A DNA stretch of 64,000 bases from CAYFZO01 sp965211995 (lineage in GTDB: Bacteria > Pseudomonadota > Gammaproteobacteria > Poriferisulfidales > Oxydemutatoraceae): positions 186,001-250,000 of the forward strand of contig OZ243040.1 in the NCBI GenBank assembly GCA_965211995.1, written 5' to 3'. The notes beneath the pieces are model-generated. The model saw nothing but the letters and a program-made list of their open reading frames with translations, did no database searches and was not told where the DNA came from. Below are positions 61,801-64,000 of the stretch, one piece after another. Each line of letters opens with the position of its first letter. Positions within the stretch are counted from its first letter, which is position 1. The translations under genes and the position numbers were made by a program.

Positions 61801-64000
61801 AACATTCCTGTCACGGAGGAGGCTCGTTCTGATGGCATCAACGATCCCACTGGTGTCGGCCCCTCCTTGACGGGCGCCACTTGGACACCGCCGGCGGTAA
61901 CCGAAAATACCGAGGTTTTCCTGGTGTATGAGTTAGGGCACGACGAGTTCGAAGGCGCTCTGAGTTCTACAGTCCTGCTTCCCGTCACGCTCGTGCCGGA
62001 CACCGTGCCGGTGTTTGCCGGGGGAGCGAGCATTGCCAACCAGCGTTACGACGTCGCAATGCCGATTGATTCACTCGTGCTGCCGGGGGCGATGGAAGGC
62101 AACGGCACGCTGACCTACACCATCACGCTGGCAGATGGCAGCGGGAGGTTGCCGGACAATCTGGTGTTTAACTCCGGCACCCGAACGCTGAGCGGTACGC
62201 CGGCGGCGCTGCAATCCGAGACGGGCTATGCCTACACGGTGAGCGACACCGACGGCGATACCGCCTCCCTGAGGTTCACCATCGAGGTCGTGGAAGGTCC
62301 GCTGGACTTCGCCAGTACAATCGGCGATCTGGTTTATAGCGTCGGCGTTGACGTCACAGAGAACCTGCCGGCGGCGACGGGCGGCACCCCTGGCTACGGC
62401 TACTCCATCATCACTCCGCCGCGATTGCCGGACGGGCTGAGTTTTGACGCCACGAGGCTGATTCTGAGCGGCACGCCGATAACGGCGCAAGGCATAACCA
62501 TCTACATTTACCAGGTGGTTGATTTCGGCAGGAGAGTCTCGACCCAGGCTTTCACGATCACGGTGAATGCGGCGAGTCCGCTGTTCTTAGACGGCACCAT
62601 AGACAATCAGATTTATGCCATCGGCGAGTCCGTCTCACAGTCCCTGCCGGCGGCGATGGACGGCAACCCCCCCTACCGCTACGCCCTCACGCCGGACTTG
62701 CCGACCGGACTGAGTTTTGACGCCACGAGGCTGATTCTGAGCGGCATGCCGGAGACGCAATTTGGCGACACCTACACCTACGAGGTGACGGATTCTGTCG
62801 GCAACATCGCTACGTTGAACTTCAACCTCCTCGTTGGGGCAGGGGGGACACAGACGGCGCAATTTGAGGGCGACTTCACCGGGAGCATCCTCGTCAGGAG
62901 CGCTAATTTTTCGGTAAGTGGCAGGTTGACGGTAACGGATGGCACGATCCGGAGGCAGGAGGCGAGCGAGGGCAGCCAGATGAACGGCACGTATGGGATC
63001 TTCGAGGTGGAACCTGCCGGCGCCACGGGGAACGACAATTGGCGCTACACCCTTGACCATATACGGGAAGCAACCCGGAGACTGTCCGCGGACACCAGCG
63101 CGACGGAGACTTTCACCGTGTCAGCGGTTGATAGCGGCGGCGGCACCGTCGGCACTGCGCAAGTGATTATCACGCTCATCGGCGCCGACGAACCGCAACT
63201 GACGGTGAGCATCATTTCACCGGCGGTCGCGACGACGCTGGTGGCCGGAATTGCAGCGGGCCTGGAGGCCGAAATCACCGGGGCACCCGCCGGCGCAGAT
63301 CTCTTCGCCTACGCATGGTCGGTGCACCAACTGGCGGAGGAGGGCGACTTCACCACCTCGACGGCGTTGAGCACCACTTGGACGCCGCCGCCGGTAACCG
63401 CCGCCACCGTCGCTCTTTTGCGAATCGCTGCCACGGCCACGGATACTAATGACCCCGGCAACCCACAAGCCGCAGCAGCCTATCGCTTCGTTACGCTCGT
63501 GCCGGACACCGCGCCGACGTTTGACGGAGCGGTCATTGACCCCCAGAGGTACATCATCAACGAGGAGATCGCTTCACTCGAACTGCCGGTGGCGATGGAA
63601 GGCAACGGCACGCTGACCTACACCATCACGCTGGCAGATGGCAGCGTGGGGTTGCCGGACGGGCTGGATTTCAGCACCGAGACCCGAACGCTGAGCGGCA
63701 CGCCGACGACGGAGCAAGACCCGACGGCCTATCTCTACACGGTGAGCGACGCCGACGGCAACACCGCCGACACCGATGCCGCCACCCTGACCTTCACCAT
63801 TGAGGTGGCGACGACGATGGCGCCGGACACCGCGCCGAGTTTCGCCGACGACGCGAATATCCCCAACCAGAGGTACACCGCCAACACGCCGATTACCGCA
63901 CTCAACCTGCCGGTGGCGACGGGTGGCAACACCCCGCTGACCTACACCATCACGCTGGCAACGGATGATACGGTGGGGTTGCCGGTCGGGCTGATATTGA
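40825..64000 (+). CDS. Giant exported multi-domain surface protein (adhesin-like), 3' end outside window
   Basis: A single frame without stop from 40783 to the window end: at least 7,725 residues from GTG 40825. GTG (VSDKNITKR) is chosen because a purine-rich AGAAGAGAG precedes it. ATG 40783 is the in-frame alternative. Codons cross a C28 run (Thr then nine Pro), and a Sec-type hydrophobic core (ISLFALALILIPMQAIGQ) lies about 85 residues in. The rest is repeated extracellular modules: VCBS-like (GTYG.F.L…G.W.Y.LD…V.G.NDAP), PKD-like (LTGSATDVDQGE…L.Y.W), Big_9/cadherin-like, and He_PIG-type (LPAATGGN…LSGTP…YTV.DADG). Asp-rich loops suggest calcium binding. No RTX motif, autotransporter barrel or sorting signal is seen before the sequence ends, so the secretion route is unknown. 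Confidence 0.88.
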   Translation, partial: MSDKNITKRTLQFFSCFKECAVTRHIKPRLKATPPPPPPPPPFQGCAVRPHRLQVFGGGPLNSRVDNFAHGKRGGTAPRLPRTIARISLFALALILIPMQAIGQLRTVSDITIAEDQHGEGVTARTARIVSIPRLYEGCAALSAARVESHSIEVTGISKEDLYGNNNIGNLNAGDFGLFEVEHLDDRDEDTPARCRWTFHFTPRNASDRLAVERLTGGPNPQTIVISYRIQAVHASLAALIQDAAIVVIRIRGAEERVSDDTRQGRSPRTNSFNENQVGINGADVGLDGRLEWELGDEFRAMPVSGGSRVTVDNANPAREGSGPRGIWTPTPEVVVTDYGRFSLSDVEGNWRYIFLSNQAATQALRAGEKVVDRFTASPYTDNAAFANQGLNNLYASVTFEFTINGENDAPVVTMARADRMMVRGGDVVRLTGSATDVDQGESDTLAYAWLVFPSGGRFADRTNPNTTWTAPAPEEVREQNYTLRLRVRDVNGATASKALILNGDSVPRLARRSVPSAYTFKAGTAINRNIAPLPSAEGGNAPLRYSITPALPRGISFNPNNRRLGGTPTARQDGLLSYTYRVTDADGDTDERSFGITISPDFSAGTPALPSFIGGDLFGEVIVSEIIPGEAVALSTNVRGKLDFFTGTGDPISGGGGERFILTSNTGSGNSISTRYGQIQLFDDGAWTYFSRSRTDGPSDILPQGRRLQESISVTSNRPDDYRPVTVVINLIGRNNPPSVGEVFFRTSSGDFPIGEGTTRPGGSPLQLRVIVFDTDDGETQTLISEWSVDPVESGGSFVDRTDPDTIYTVGTRGEGQNYRLTLRVTDVTGAVSQRSVTITQGPLAELGVGLTGTITEGDPTISVDTGQGISAIVRDGRYGRFLVGTRGQQFWTYTLDSRANALTEGQVVEDGPFRIERVDADTQALVRVRVTGVNNVPVARIDAPRVVRVGATAALSGSRSSDADAGETASLRYDWRTEPAEVGRFVDAAARDTGWIPPLEAENEPTEPVVLRLAVTDAQGITARAAQHSIRVQPPAPRIGGVLTGEVVEAGVDENNLVMAGRETTRGTADYITRPETAGGFNALTNKAGDYGSLSLEEDGAWIYTLNNASAETNGLRPGQVVTDEIAISAGSGEGRADGVVRVTITGTNDRPVVNIATAPTGTINSGGSHSVSATATDPDDGHDAALRFAWNTSVGVGARLYVSANALSTTWHAPNLTAEADVNLTFTATDPAGGSDVAEHVVRVNRRGRTAEQFIVGSARIGEKDDGVAILQRLDGGVTLPDGYNLVENGFQRSTLNERELRDFGLIRFTAPDRWAFNFTTQNAATRFILQLNDGEIRNLDFVVRADPVGGGERRRFTLRIVVEGETEMLTDRADLAGRRTSGNPARNSFNEDEVGQNGASAEIDGKLDWEYGNLLRVRRGDQNVVVNRGNPSRGREGIWTPRSMQTRYGTFIMRNENGNWTYRLDTNRPATQQLRDQDAVVDRFVVEPYTSGVAYPSYYDNAFFEFTINGENDVPVVTAVSADHVTVRGGDVVSLTGLAEDVDRGETATLAYTWLADPAVGRFADRSNRNTTWTAPESVREENYTLTLRVVDVNGRAASKALILNGDSAPTFGTRFRPRSYVFQAGLEINVGALPAATGGDAPLSYRITPQLPQGISLNTQAGDDFLKLQGTPAARLDNQRGYTYRVTDINGDSDQFLFAISIIPDFRNEDPSAPHYLGPERNGEGLFGEVSRLIGDRATSGRIEQYLPDGRFDNNAPFIARSDAGSYGTTEGGFNLQANGEWTYRVDHANSEVTALPAGVRLREEFTATLQGDPGEQPRSRYDNPSINVVIEIIGANDDRAGINLETNPVVTDVGADRNSAPAGTVIRLRGAATDRTDTGDADTLSYDWSVDPAALGGSFADRTDLNTLYTMGSRGPDAQYRLTLRATNVNGDFGSASFMVTETERAEAELSGLTGQVGEDDASVQGTASNPLLETDQNGRYGRLTVLSGAAVRDWTYRPDFRAPALAEGQEEEDRFFVTPRNETIAAAEVVVTVVGANDVPVAEINVPGGPVDVMSGAAVSLEGDGSDVDDGDVLSFFWSAAGNQGLFENSGLRENVWYAPLVAEPTIIILTLQVSDGRLVAVQSVLVTVMPRPAGNAPAIFGGDLRGEITEDSRVVLLRGRLTVDDPDGPNRVMAQRDEPGTYGVFSIDQNGNWQYEFDNAAAQSLRAGQNEVDRFEVMAAGDPASVEVVITVVGVNDPTAVSITAPANNTVVDAGSTITVTGEFTDADSEVLTFLWRTVPAGRGMFENPTALNTMWTAPTGGVTGIRLRLGVSDSRGEVVAERSVTVDTVPTFLEEDTAIVLTFHEGVPVSEELPAAQNGNLPLTYAISRIIGESLFLLSDIGLGFGSDSRTLSGTPVLPISRVGQVSTFTFTYNVVDREISGDSQQDDSALTITIIPAVQNASFMGELEHEVFRGGVDTVSGRLTFEDNDGNVAAGSLFTFGNASFGTFTSSPDGKWSYTLNSTNIRVAGLLPETTRLEDTITVNGVAIAASGGSVVDEVIMITIGVVDLVPRFEEGAVIEPQIFLVGGQAVTLGLPAATGGNGASGYSIAPLGDPDGDLPNGLMLNFPPPTLTGAPTQQQGATTYLYTAHDADINRADSDASTLQFSITIVNTIEVNVVGDVAGKTTEDSTDLIGGMLEIDNEIIGGTLFRAQAERGTYGDFELADTGVWSYALDDTADDELREEQSANEIFEVALADHEATGVVTIAVAGVNDAPTAQITAPNDGVRVVLGRNIEVVGLGTDVDNTAEELSSTWSAVITISGDFVDESTFGNVNAIATTWMPPRVATDTRYGLRFEVGDGRATATATTVRVTILATAEAIDGNLTGQVTEDAPMPVTGTLSILNRATAHLFVELSGANAIAGTYGTFTLTQSGAWTYTLDDAADDVLSEGQMETDTFAVETDDNLLTGEVVITVTGVNDAPVAVGDAITVAEGSTQTILMGGGGVSLLTNDRDIDAEPGDLSVVGVVVAPGNGMLELSSTGTFSYIHDGGETTEDSFTYRVMDDEGALSNEATVRITVTPVNDAPVANSDGVTPPLIVVTEGGSTTVNVLANDTDAEGDSLVVHDVVFLPLQGTVALDRQSISYQHNGREARSDNFTYRVIDDEGAISNEAVVSLVITPVNDAPTATITVPGGDGSVPSGFIQSLLGEGRDPDTADAALLGFQWSASEDQGDFTDDNMSAASWTAPTVTDATDVVLTLTVTDDMGSTATATVTLTVLPTPVIGGDLAGTVTEDDAQMTATGQLEITNIPSISRFVAQPQPAVGDYGTFELDSDDGRWLYTLNNASTRTQGLRAGTRQEDRFTVVAATVAEDSENEDEVVITVVGVNDAPVATITAPTTGMRVIENTEVALSGFGVDRDSGETDALRFQWSADEGVGTVINPTSLAAATWRAPAGVDGEMKVLLRLRVTDAPPLPVDATETETLVSVTVVETPEIVGDITANASEDDTEVTGVLRIDNLPGGGGFEAQTNNGNYGVFTLDEDGRWTYTLTRGVADELDDGDQVTERFPVTAGALTADVVITVTGVNDPPVPNITSPADNSVQVTSGVTFTFRAVATDPDEDDDDSDVQFEWSSEEGEFESGRRQATATWRAPVTAFTVRTVVTLTVTDAAGDSAIGEVAVVVSPLGATTVQDRGFISEDASTVPPAATVTGHLEDLLFIEEGVNFDGFVAQELGRRTPPGSSFGQFQLERNGNWLFEFSRTTPYARRTVQMLNDGQTLPLDYPVEARRLITDQGGSATIETITVGVVRIIVQGVTEPVRDDLSGGRSARTNRFNEDQVGVNNADVRRAGRLEWDRGDFLMVGGETVNNANPAREGRGPGGIWTPTSAPGGVVIGRFGNFSLLDVEGNWSYIFVSNRAATQALRDGEEGVDSFTVSPYTNLYVPVTFEFTVEGENDAPVVTMARADRTMVRGGDVVRLTGSATDVDRGESRTLVYTWRARPPLGRFADRNDPNTTWTAPEEVREQNYRLTLRVRDVNGEGVERSVVLNGESAPRFDVRSVPSVYAFKAGTVINRNIAPLPFARGGDAPLRYSITPRLPRGISFNPNNRRLEGTPAARQDGLLSYTYRVTDANGDTDEREFSITISPDFSAGTPALPSFIGGDLFAELFVNQPGTATGKFDLFTGTMISGGAGQFFDNVPRTPDRPGAQGSYGFFQYDSAGAWQYFRFSGDIFRRLPEGARLRDTFTDHVTTNMPGVYDPATFVIEHIGVNELPMASASAANRTSAPAGAPLQLRGSGTDFDEGETQTLAYDWSVDPAESGGSFLDRTDPNTIYTMGSRGVGQSYTLTLRVTDVAGGRRALSFEVTQTAFTELGDGLTGTITEGDPPISVDTGHALLANFVDDDARRARYGRFRVDEAGLQTWTYTLDNRANALTEGQEVEDGPFLISPVDSEVSTGLVRVSVTGVNDAPVARIDAPAAVRVGATAALSGSRSSDADAGETASLRYDWRTEPAGVGRFVDAAAMDTGWIPPAATEPVVLRLAVTDAQGITARAAQHSIRVQPPAPRIGGVLTGEVVEAGVDDGGNTATDGEPMTEGTADYITTPETAGGFNALTNGAGAYGSLDLAASGDWTYTLNNASAETNGLRPGQVVTDEIAISAGSGEGRADGVVRVTITGTNDRPVVNITTAPTGTINSGGSHSVSATATDPDDGHDAALRFAWNTSVGVGARLYVSANALSTTWHAPNLTAEADVNLTFTATDPAGGSDVAEHVVRVNRRGRIGGDGSNQFIVGSARIGEKADGVAILQRLDGGVTLPDGYNLVENGFQRSTLNEGELRDFGFIRFTAPDQWAFNFTTQNAATRFILQLNDGEIRNLDFVVRADPVGGGERRRFTLRIVVEGETEMLTDRADLAGRRTSGNPARNSFNEDEVGQNGASAEIDGKLDWLHGNTLRVVRVSDGENVVVNRGNPSGRGGIWTPTPGGSMETDHGTFIMRDVNGNWTYRFDTNRLVNQQLRDQDAPVDRFVVEPYTSGVAYPSYYDNAFFEFTINGENDAPVVTAVSADHVTVRGGDVVRLTGLAEDVDRGETATLAYTWLADPAVGRFADRSNRNTTWTAPESVREENYTLTLRVVDVNGRAASKSLILNGDSVPVFVRRFTSQPSYAFKVGESINVGALPAATGGDAPLRYRITPELPEGISLNTQAGADFLKLQGTPAARLDTQRGYTYRVTDINGDSDQFLFAISIIPNFRNEDPSAPHYLGPERNGEGLFREVSRLIDDRATSGRIEQYRPDGRFDNNAPFIAQSNDGNYGAEGNGFVLQASGAWTYQVDHANSEVMALPAGVRLREEFTATLQMPGASRYDNPSINVVIEIIGANDDRAGRGLETNPVVTDVGADRNSAPAGTVIRLRGAATDRTDTGDADTLSYDWSVDPAALGGSFADRTDLNTLYTMGSRGPDAQYRLTLRATNVNGDFGSASFMVTETERAEAELSGLTGQVGEDDASVQGTASNPLLETDQNGRYGRLTVLSGAAVRDWTYRPDFRAPALAEGQEEEDRFFVTPRNETIAAAEVVVTVVGANDVPVAEINVPGGPVDVMSGAAVSLEGDGSDVDDGDVLSFSWSAAGGQGFFENFELRETVWYAPLVAGPEPTEIILTLQVSDGRSAANQPVLARVMPPPAGNAPAIFGGDLRGEITEDSGVVLLQGILTVDDPDGPNRVVAQRDGPGTYGVFSIDQNGNWQYEFDNAAAQSLGAGGNGVDRFVVTAAGDPASVEVVITVVGVNDLPTVSIAAPANNTGVDAGSTITVTGRITELDVDGPERLTFSWSTEPAGQGTFEDPTALNTVWTAPTEVEVDAQLLADINLVLRIFDGIDEDVARVSGVRVDTVPVFLEEDRLIELTLHESVPVSEILPAVQNGNLPLTYRILLGDETNELSAIGLTFFPASRTLSGTPTLPVAGQVSTFTYTYNAFDADVQQVSSTLTITIIPAVRVTGIAGELEHQVFRGGVETASGQLILEDSDGNVAVDSVFTFGSPNFGSLLSTPAGVWSYTLESDDNTVADLLPGGTLREDIGVTGTSTASGGMPFNSTITITIGTEDLVPRFEEGAVIEPQVFLAGSVQNVNLPLPRATRGNGPLSYTLVPLGDPDGDLPADLRLDQLSLRLTGLVRDEQATTTYLYTVHDNDSNTADSDASTLQFSITAANTFEVNVVGDVAGKTTEDSTDPIVGTLEIDNQIIGGTDFRPQETGGTYGNFSLADTGDWSYMLDNTADDGLRGGESVNEMFEVVTLTNREATGVVTIEVAGVNDAPTAQITQPTAGQRVISARGAIMVEGLGTDVDNTAEELSFTWSAINRGTDSVVGEFGASDVAATTWTSIPNVETSDFEARLIFEVSDGSDPATAEVVVVVVPENTAPEFADDADITDQRYITGQTVDLTLPPATDGGGGSLSYAITLAADEGVGLPAGLELDSVTRRLSGAPTSSQTETAYIYRVTDANTDTDELSFTIEVEEDTEPVFNADAMVGNQSYVTGERVFMTLPAADGGNAPLEYSVMNNVGILYRPIGLSFSTETRVWEGVATTPTSIFLPVSPVVITYRAVDADDDVASQTFNLEVVDNEVPSFAEDASIADRNYTAGTPIEPLELPAAIAGSGNGDLSYTLAPQDDSVVDLPAGLEFSTDTQILSGTPTAAQDATTYIYTVHDADGNTAADDVATLTFTITVVLPDPNTSPSFTEATFTAEFITDAFVLVTLPEAEGGDGVLSYSLTPVFIPALPDTFDPEAIGSEIRRAVEAGTFSILPSGLGFDAASRGLGGTTQHQFSGTYLYTATDADGEADTMEVNVVVTSGGRQTTTFSGDFTRTVIARFNNNGDPDDPDSAPRLFPGVGSSIRSDPVEGVYGILTAGRTAQGATGPVTNIWGYGLEPFRPGTMGLIPGVNAIERFVVEAVNSAGVGIGTAEVITTLIGAGEPLTLSIISPTAGAMLVSGEATDLVAEITDPPASDRPALRTGTWSWFNIPVTEEARSDGINDPTGVGPSLTGATWTPPAVTENTEVFLVYELGHDEFEGALSSTVLLPVTLVPDTVPVFAGGASIANQRYDVAMPIDSLVLPGAMEGNGTLTYTITLADGSGRLPDNLVFNSGTRTLSGTPAALQSETGYAYTVSDTDGDTASLRFTIEVVEGPLDFASTIGDLVYSVGVDVTENLPAATGGTPGYGYSIITPPRLPDGLSFDATRLILSGTPITAQGITIYIYQVVDFGRRVSTQAFTITVNAASPLFLDGTIDNQIYAIGESVSQSLPAAMDGNPPYRYALTPDLPTGLSFDATRLILSGMPETQFGDTYTYEVTDSVGNIATLNFNLLVGAGGTQTAQFEGDFTGSILVRSANFSVSGRLTVTDGTIRRQEASEGSQMNGTYGIFEVEPAGATGNDNWRYTLDHIREATRRLSADTSATETFTVSAVDSGGGTVGTAQVIITLIGADEPQLTVSIISPAVATTLVAGIAAGLEAEITGAPAGADLFAYAWSVHQLAEEGDFTTSTALSTTWTPPPVTAATVALLRIAATATDTNDPGNPQAAAAYRFVTLVPDTAPTFDGAVIDPQRYIINEEIASLELPVAMEGNGTLTYTITLADGSVGLPDGLDFSTETRTLSGTPTTEQDPTAYLYTVSDADGNTADTDAATLTFTIEVATTMAPDTAPSFADDANIPNQRYTANTPITALNLPVATGGNTPLTYTITLATDDTVGLPVGLIL
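40922..40949 (+). repeat. 28-base poly-C tract within the 5' coding region
   Basis: Twenty-eight consecutive C's sit between every good upstream start codon and the signal peptide of the giant gene. At length 28 the GTG 40825/ATG 40783 frame reads through. After the tract the other two frames stop at 41006-41008 and 41019-41021. Such runs are classic slipped-strand switches. Exact length in the cell cannot be known from one assembly. Confidence 0.93.
41068..41136 (+). other. Signal-peptide-like segment of the giant protein
   Basis: Basic residues (RTIARIS) are followed by a hydrophobic core of about 14 residues and a plausible cleavage site after QAIG or nearby. It supports Sec export. The n-region is unusually long if translation starts upstream of the poly-C tract. 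Confidence 0.75.
46371..47074 (+). repeat. 704-bp perfect repeat, copy in block A
   Basis: Base-for-base identical with 56931-57634, checked line by line. It covers a PKD-like module and a following VCBS-like module. Confidence 0.95.
48675..48683 (+). repeat. Internal C9 run in the giant gene
   Basis: Nine C's code for prolines in LMLNFPPPTLTG. The matching place in block B (about 59240-59250) lacks the run. A slip here would truncate the protein after about 2,600 residues. Confidence 0.85.
49735..50345 (+). other. Big_9/cadherin-like module pair
   Basis: Two consecutive modules with the pattern NDAPVA…EG…LLTNDRDID/NVLANDTDAEGDSL…SFTYRVMDDEGA.SNEA…V.PVNDAP, typical of tandem Big_9/cadherin-like bacterial surface domains. 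They lie in the spacer between blocks A and B, which is not duplicated. Confidence 0.75.
52271..59820 (+). repeat. Internal long repeat, block B
   Basis: Second copy of block A, with substitutions spread unevenly: some stretches are identical over hundreds of bases and others are diverged. This mosaic is expected from repeated gene conversion. Confidence 0.92.
56931..57634 (+). repeat. 704-bp perfect repeat, copy in block B
   Basis: Identical to 46371-47074. Flanking bases differ on both sides. Confidence 0.95.
59995..64000 (+). other. He_PIG-type Ig-like tandem (about nine modules)
   Basis: Modules start near 59998, 60301, 60616, 60946, 62002, 62299, 62575, 63508 and 63829. Each has an (A/V)P.F…Y…P…LPAA.GGNG.L.Y opening, an LP.GL.F…TR.LSGTP middle and a Y.YTV.DADG.TA ending. 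Two VCBS/PKD-like stretches (about 61290-61990 and 62850-63505) interrupt the run. The last module is cut by the window end. Confidence 0.82.

Noticed and set aside
59995..64000. RTX calcium-binding nonapeptides indicating type I secretion
   Set aside because: No run of GGxGxDxUx is visible; Asp-rich loops belong to VCBS, PKD and He_PIG modules. The true C-terminus is outside the window.

Overview
The window is one contiguous piece of a GC-rich chromosome. Its gene set suggests a gammaproteobacterium: UbiK next to NadA, ComM, an OxyR with the paired redox cysteines, purHD, trxA-rho, selU/selD, a Na+-translocating NADH:quinone reductase cluster with apbE, and a gshB-ruvX-pyrR operon. I cannot place it below class. 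GC-poor islands (about 21.5-22.6 kb and 37.0-39.6 kb) carry defence-type genes and look acquired.

Layout. 1-3.2 kb: a partial selU diverging from selD, then nadA-ubiK. 3.2-4.4 kb: a coiled-coil membrane protein built from 48-bp repeats, flanked by 58-bp direct repeats. 4.4-7.8 kb: comM, a cytochrome c5 whose 3' end is repeated downstream in 127-bp units, tRNA-Arg(CCG) and a YpsA-like gene. 8.0-14.9 kb: oxyR, purH-purD (3' end of purD duplicated), rho and trxA on the minus strand, and a periplasmic M14-type peptidase. 15.4-21.5 kb: nqrBCDEF-apbE without nqrA at its usual place. 21.5-25.0 kb: a frameshifted PLD-like gene, fetB and dinB. 25.2-28.3 kb: a fused double sulfotransferase and a single one. 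28.4-30.4 kb: gshB-ruvX-pyrR (minus). 30.5-37.0 kb: tkt-gap-pgk-pyk, a sugar-phosphate operon with a duplicated tkt 5' end and a four-copy 146-bp array at the gap/pgk junction. 37.0-39.6 kb: an AccI-like restriction-modification pair whose nuclease is frameshifted at an A8 run. 39.8-40.05 kb: a second small coiled-coil/TM protein.

From about 40.8 kb to the end of the window a single plus-strand frame stays open for more than 23 kb (at least 7,725 codons) and leaves the window unfinished. It encodes a giant exported surface protein made of VCBS-like, PKD-like, Big_9/cadherin-like and He_PIG-type Ig-like modules. A 28-cytosine run lies between the candidate start codons and the signal peptide, so the gene is a strong candidate for phase variation by slipped-strand mispairing. 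Inside it, a segment of about 7.6 kb occurs twice at an offset of about 10.6 kb, including 704 bp with no difference.

A recurring theme is short tandem duplication of gene ends (127, 146, 196 and 218 bp units), which leaves intact genes next to truncated or chimeric copies. This and the giant repeat gene suggest a genome with frequent slippage and local recombination. All calls come from reading the sequence and from knowledge of the families. No database search was run.
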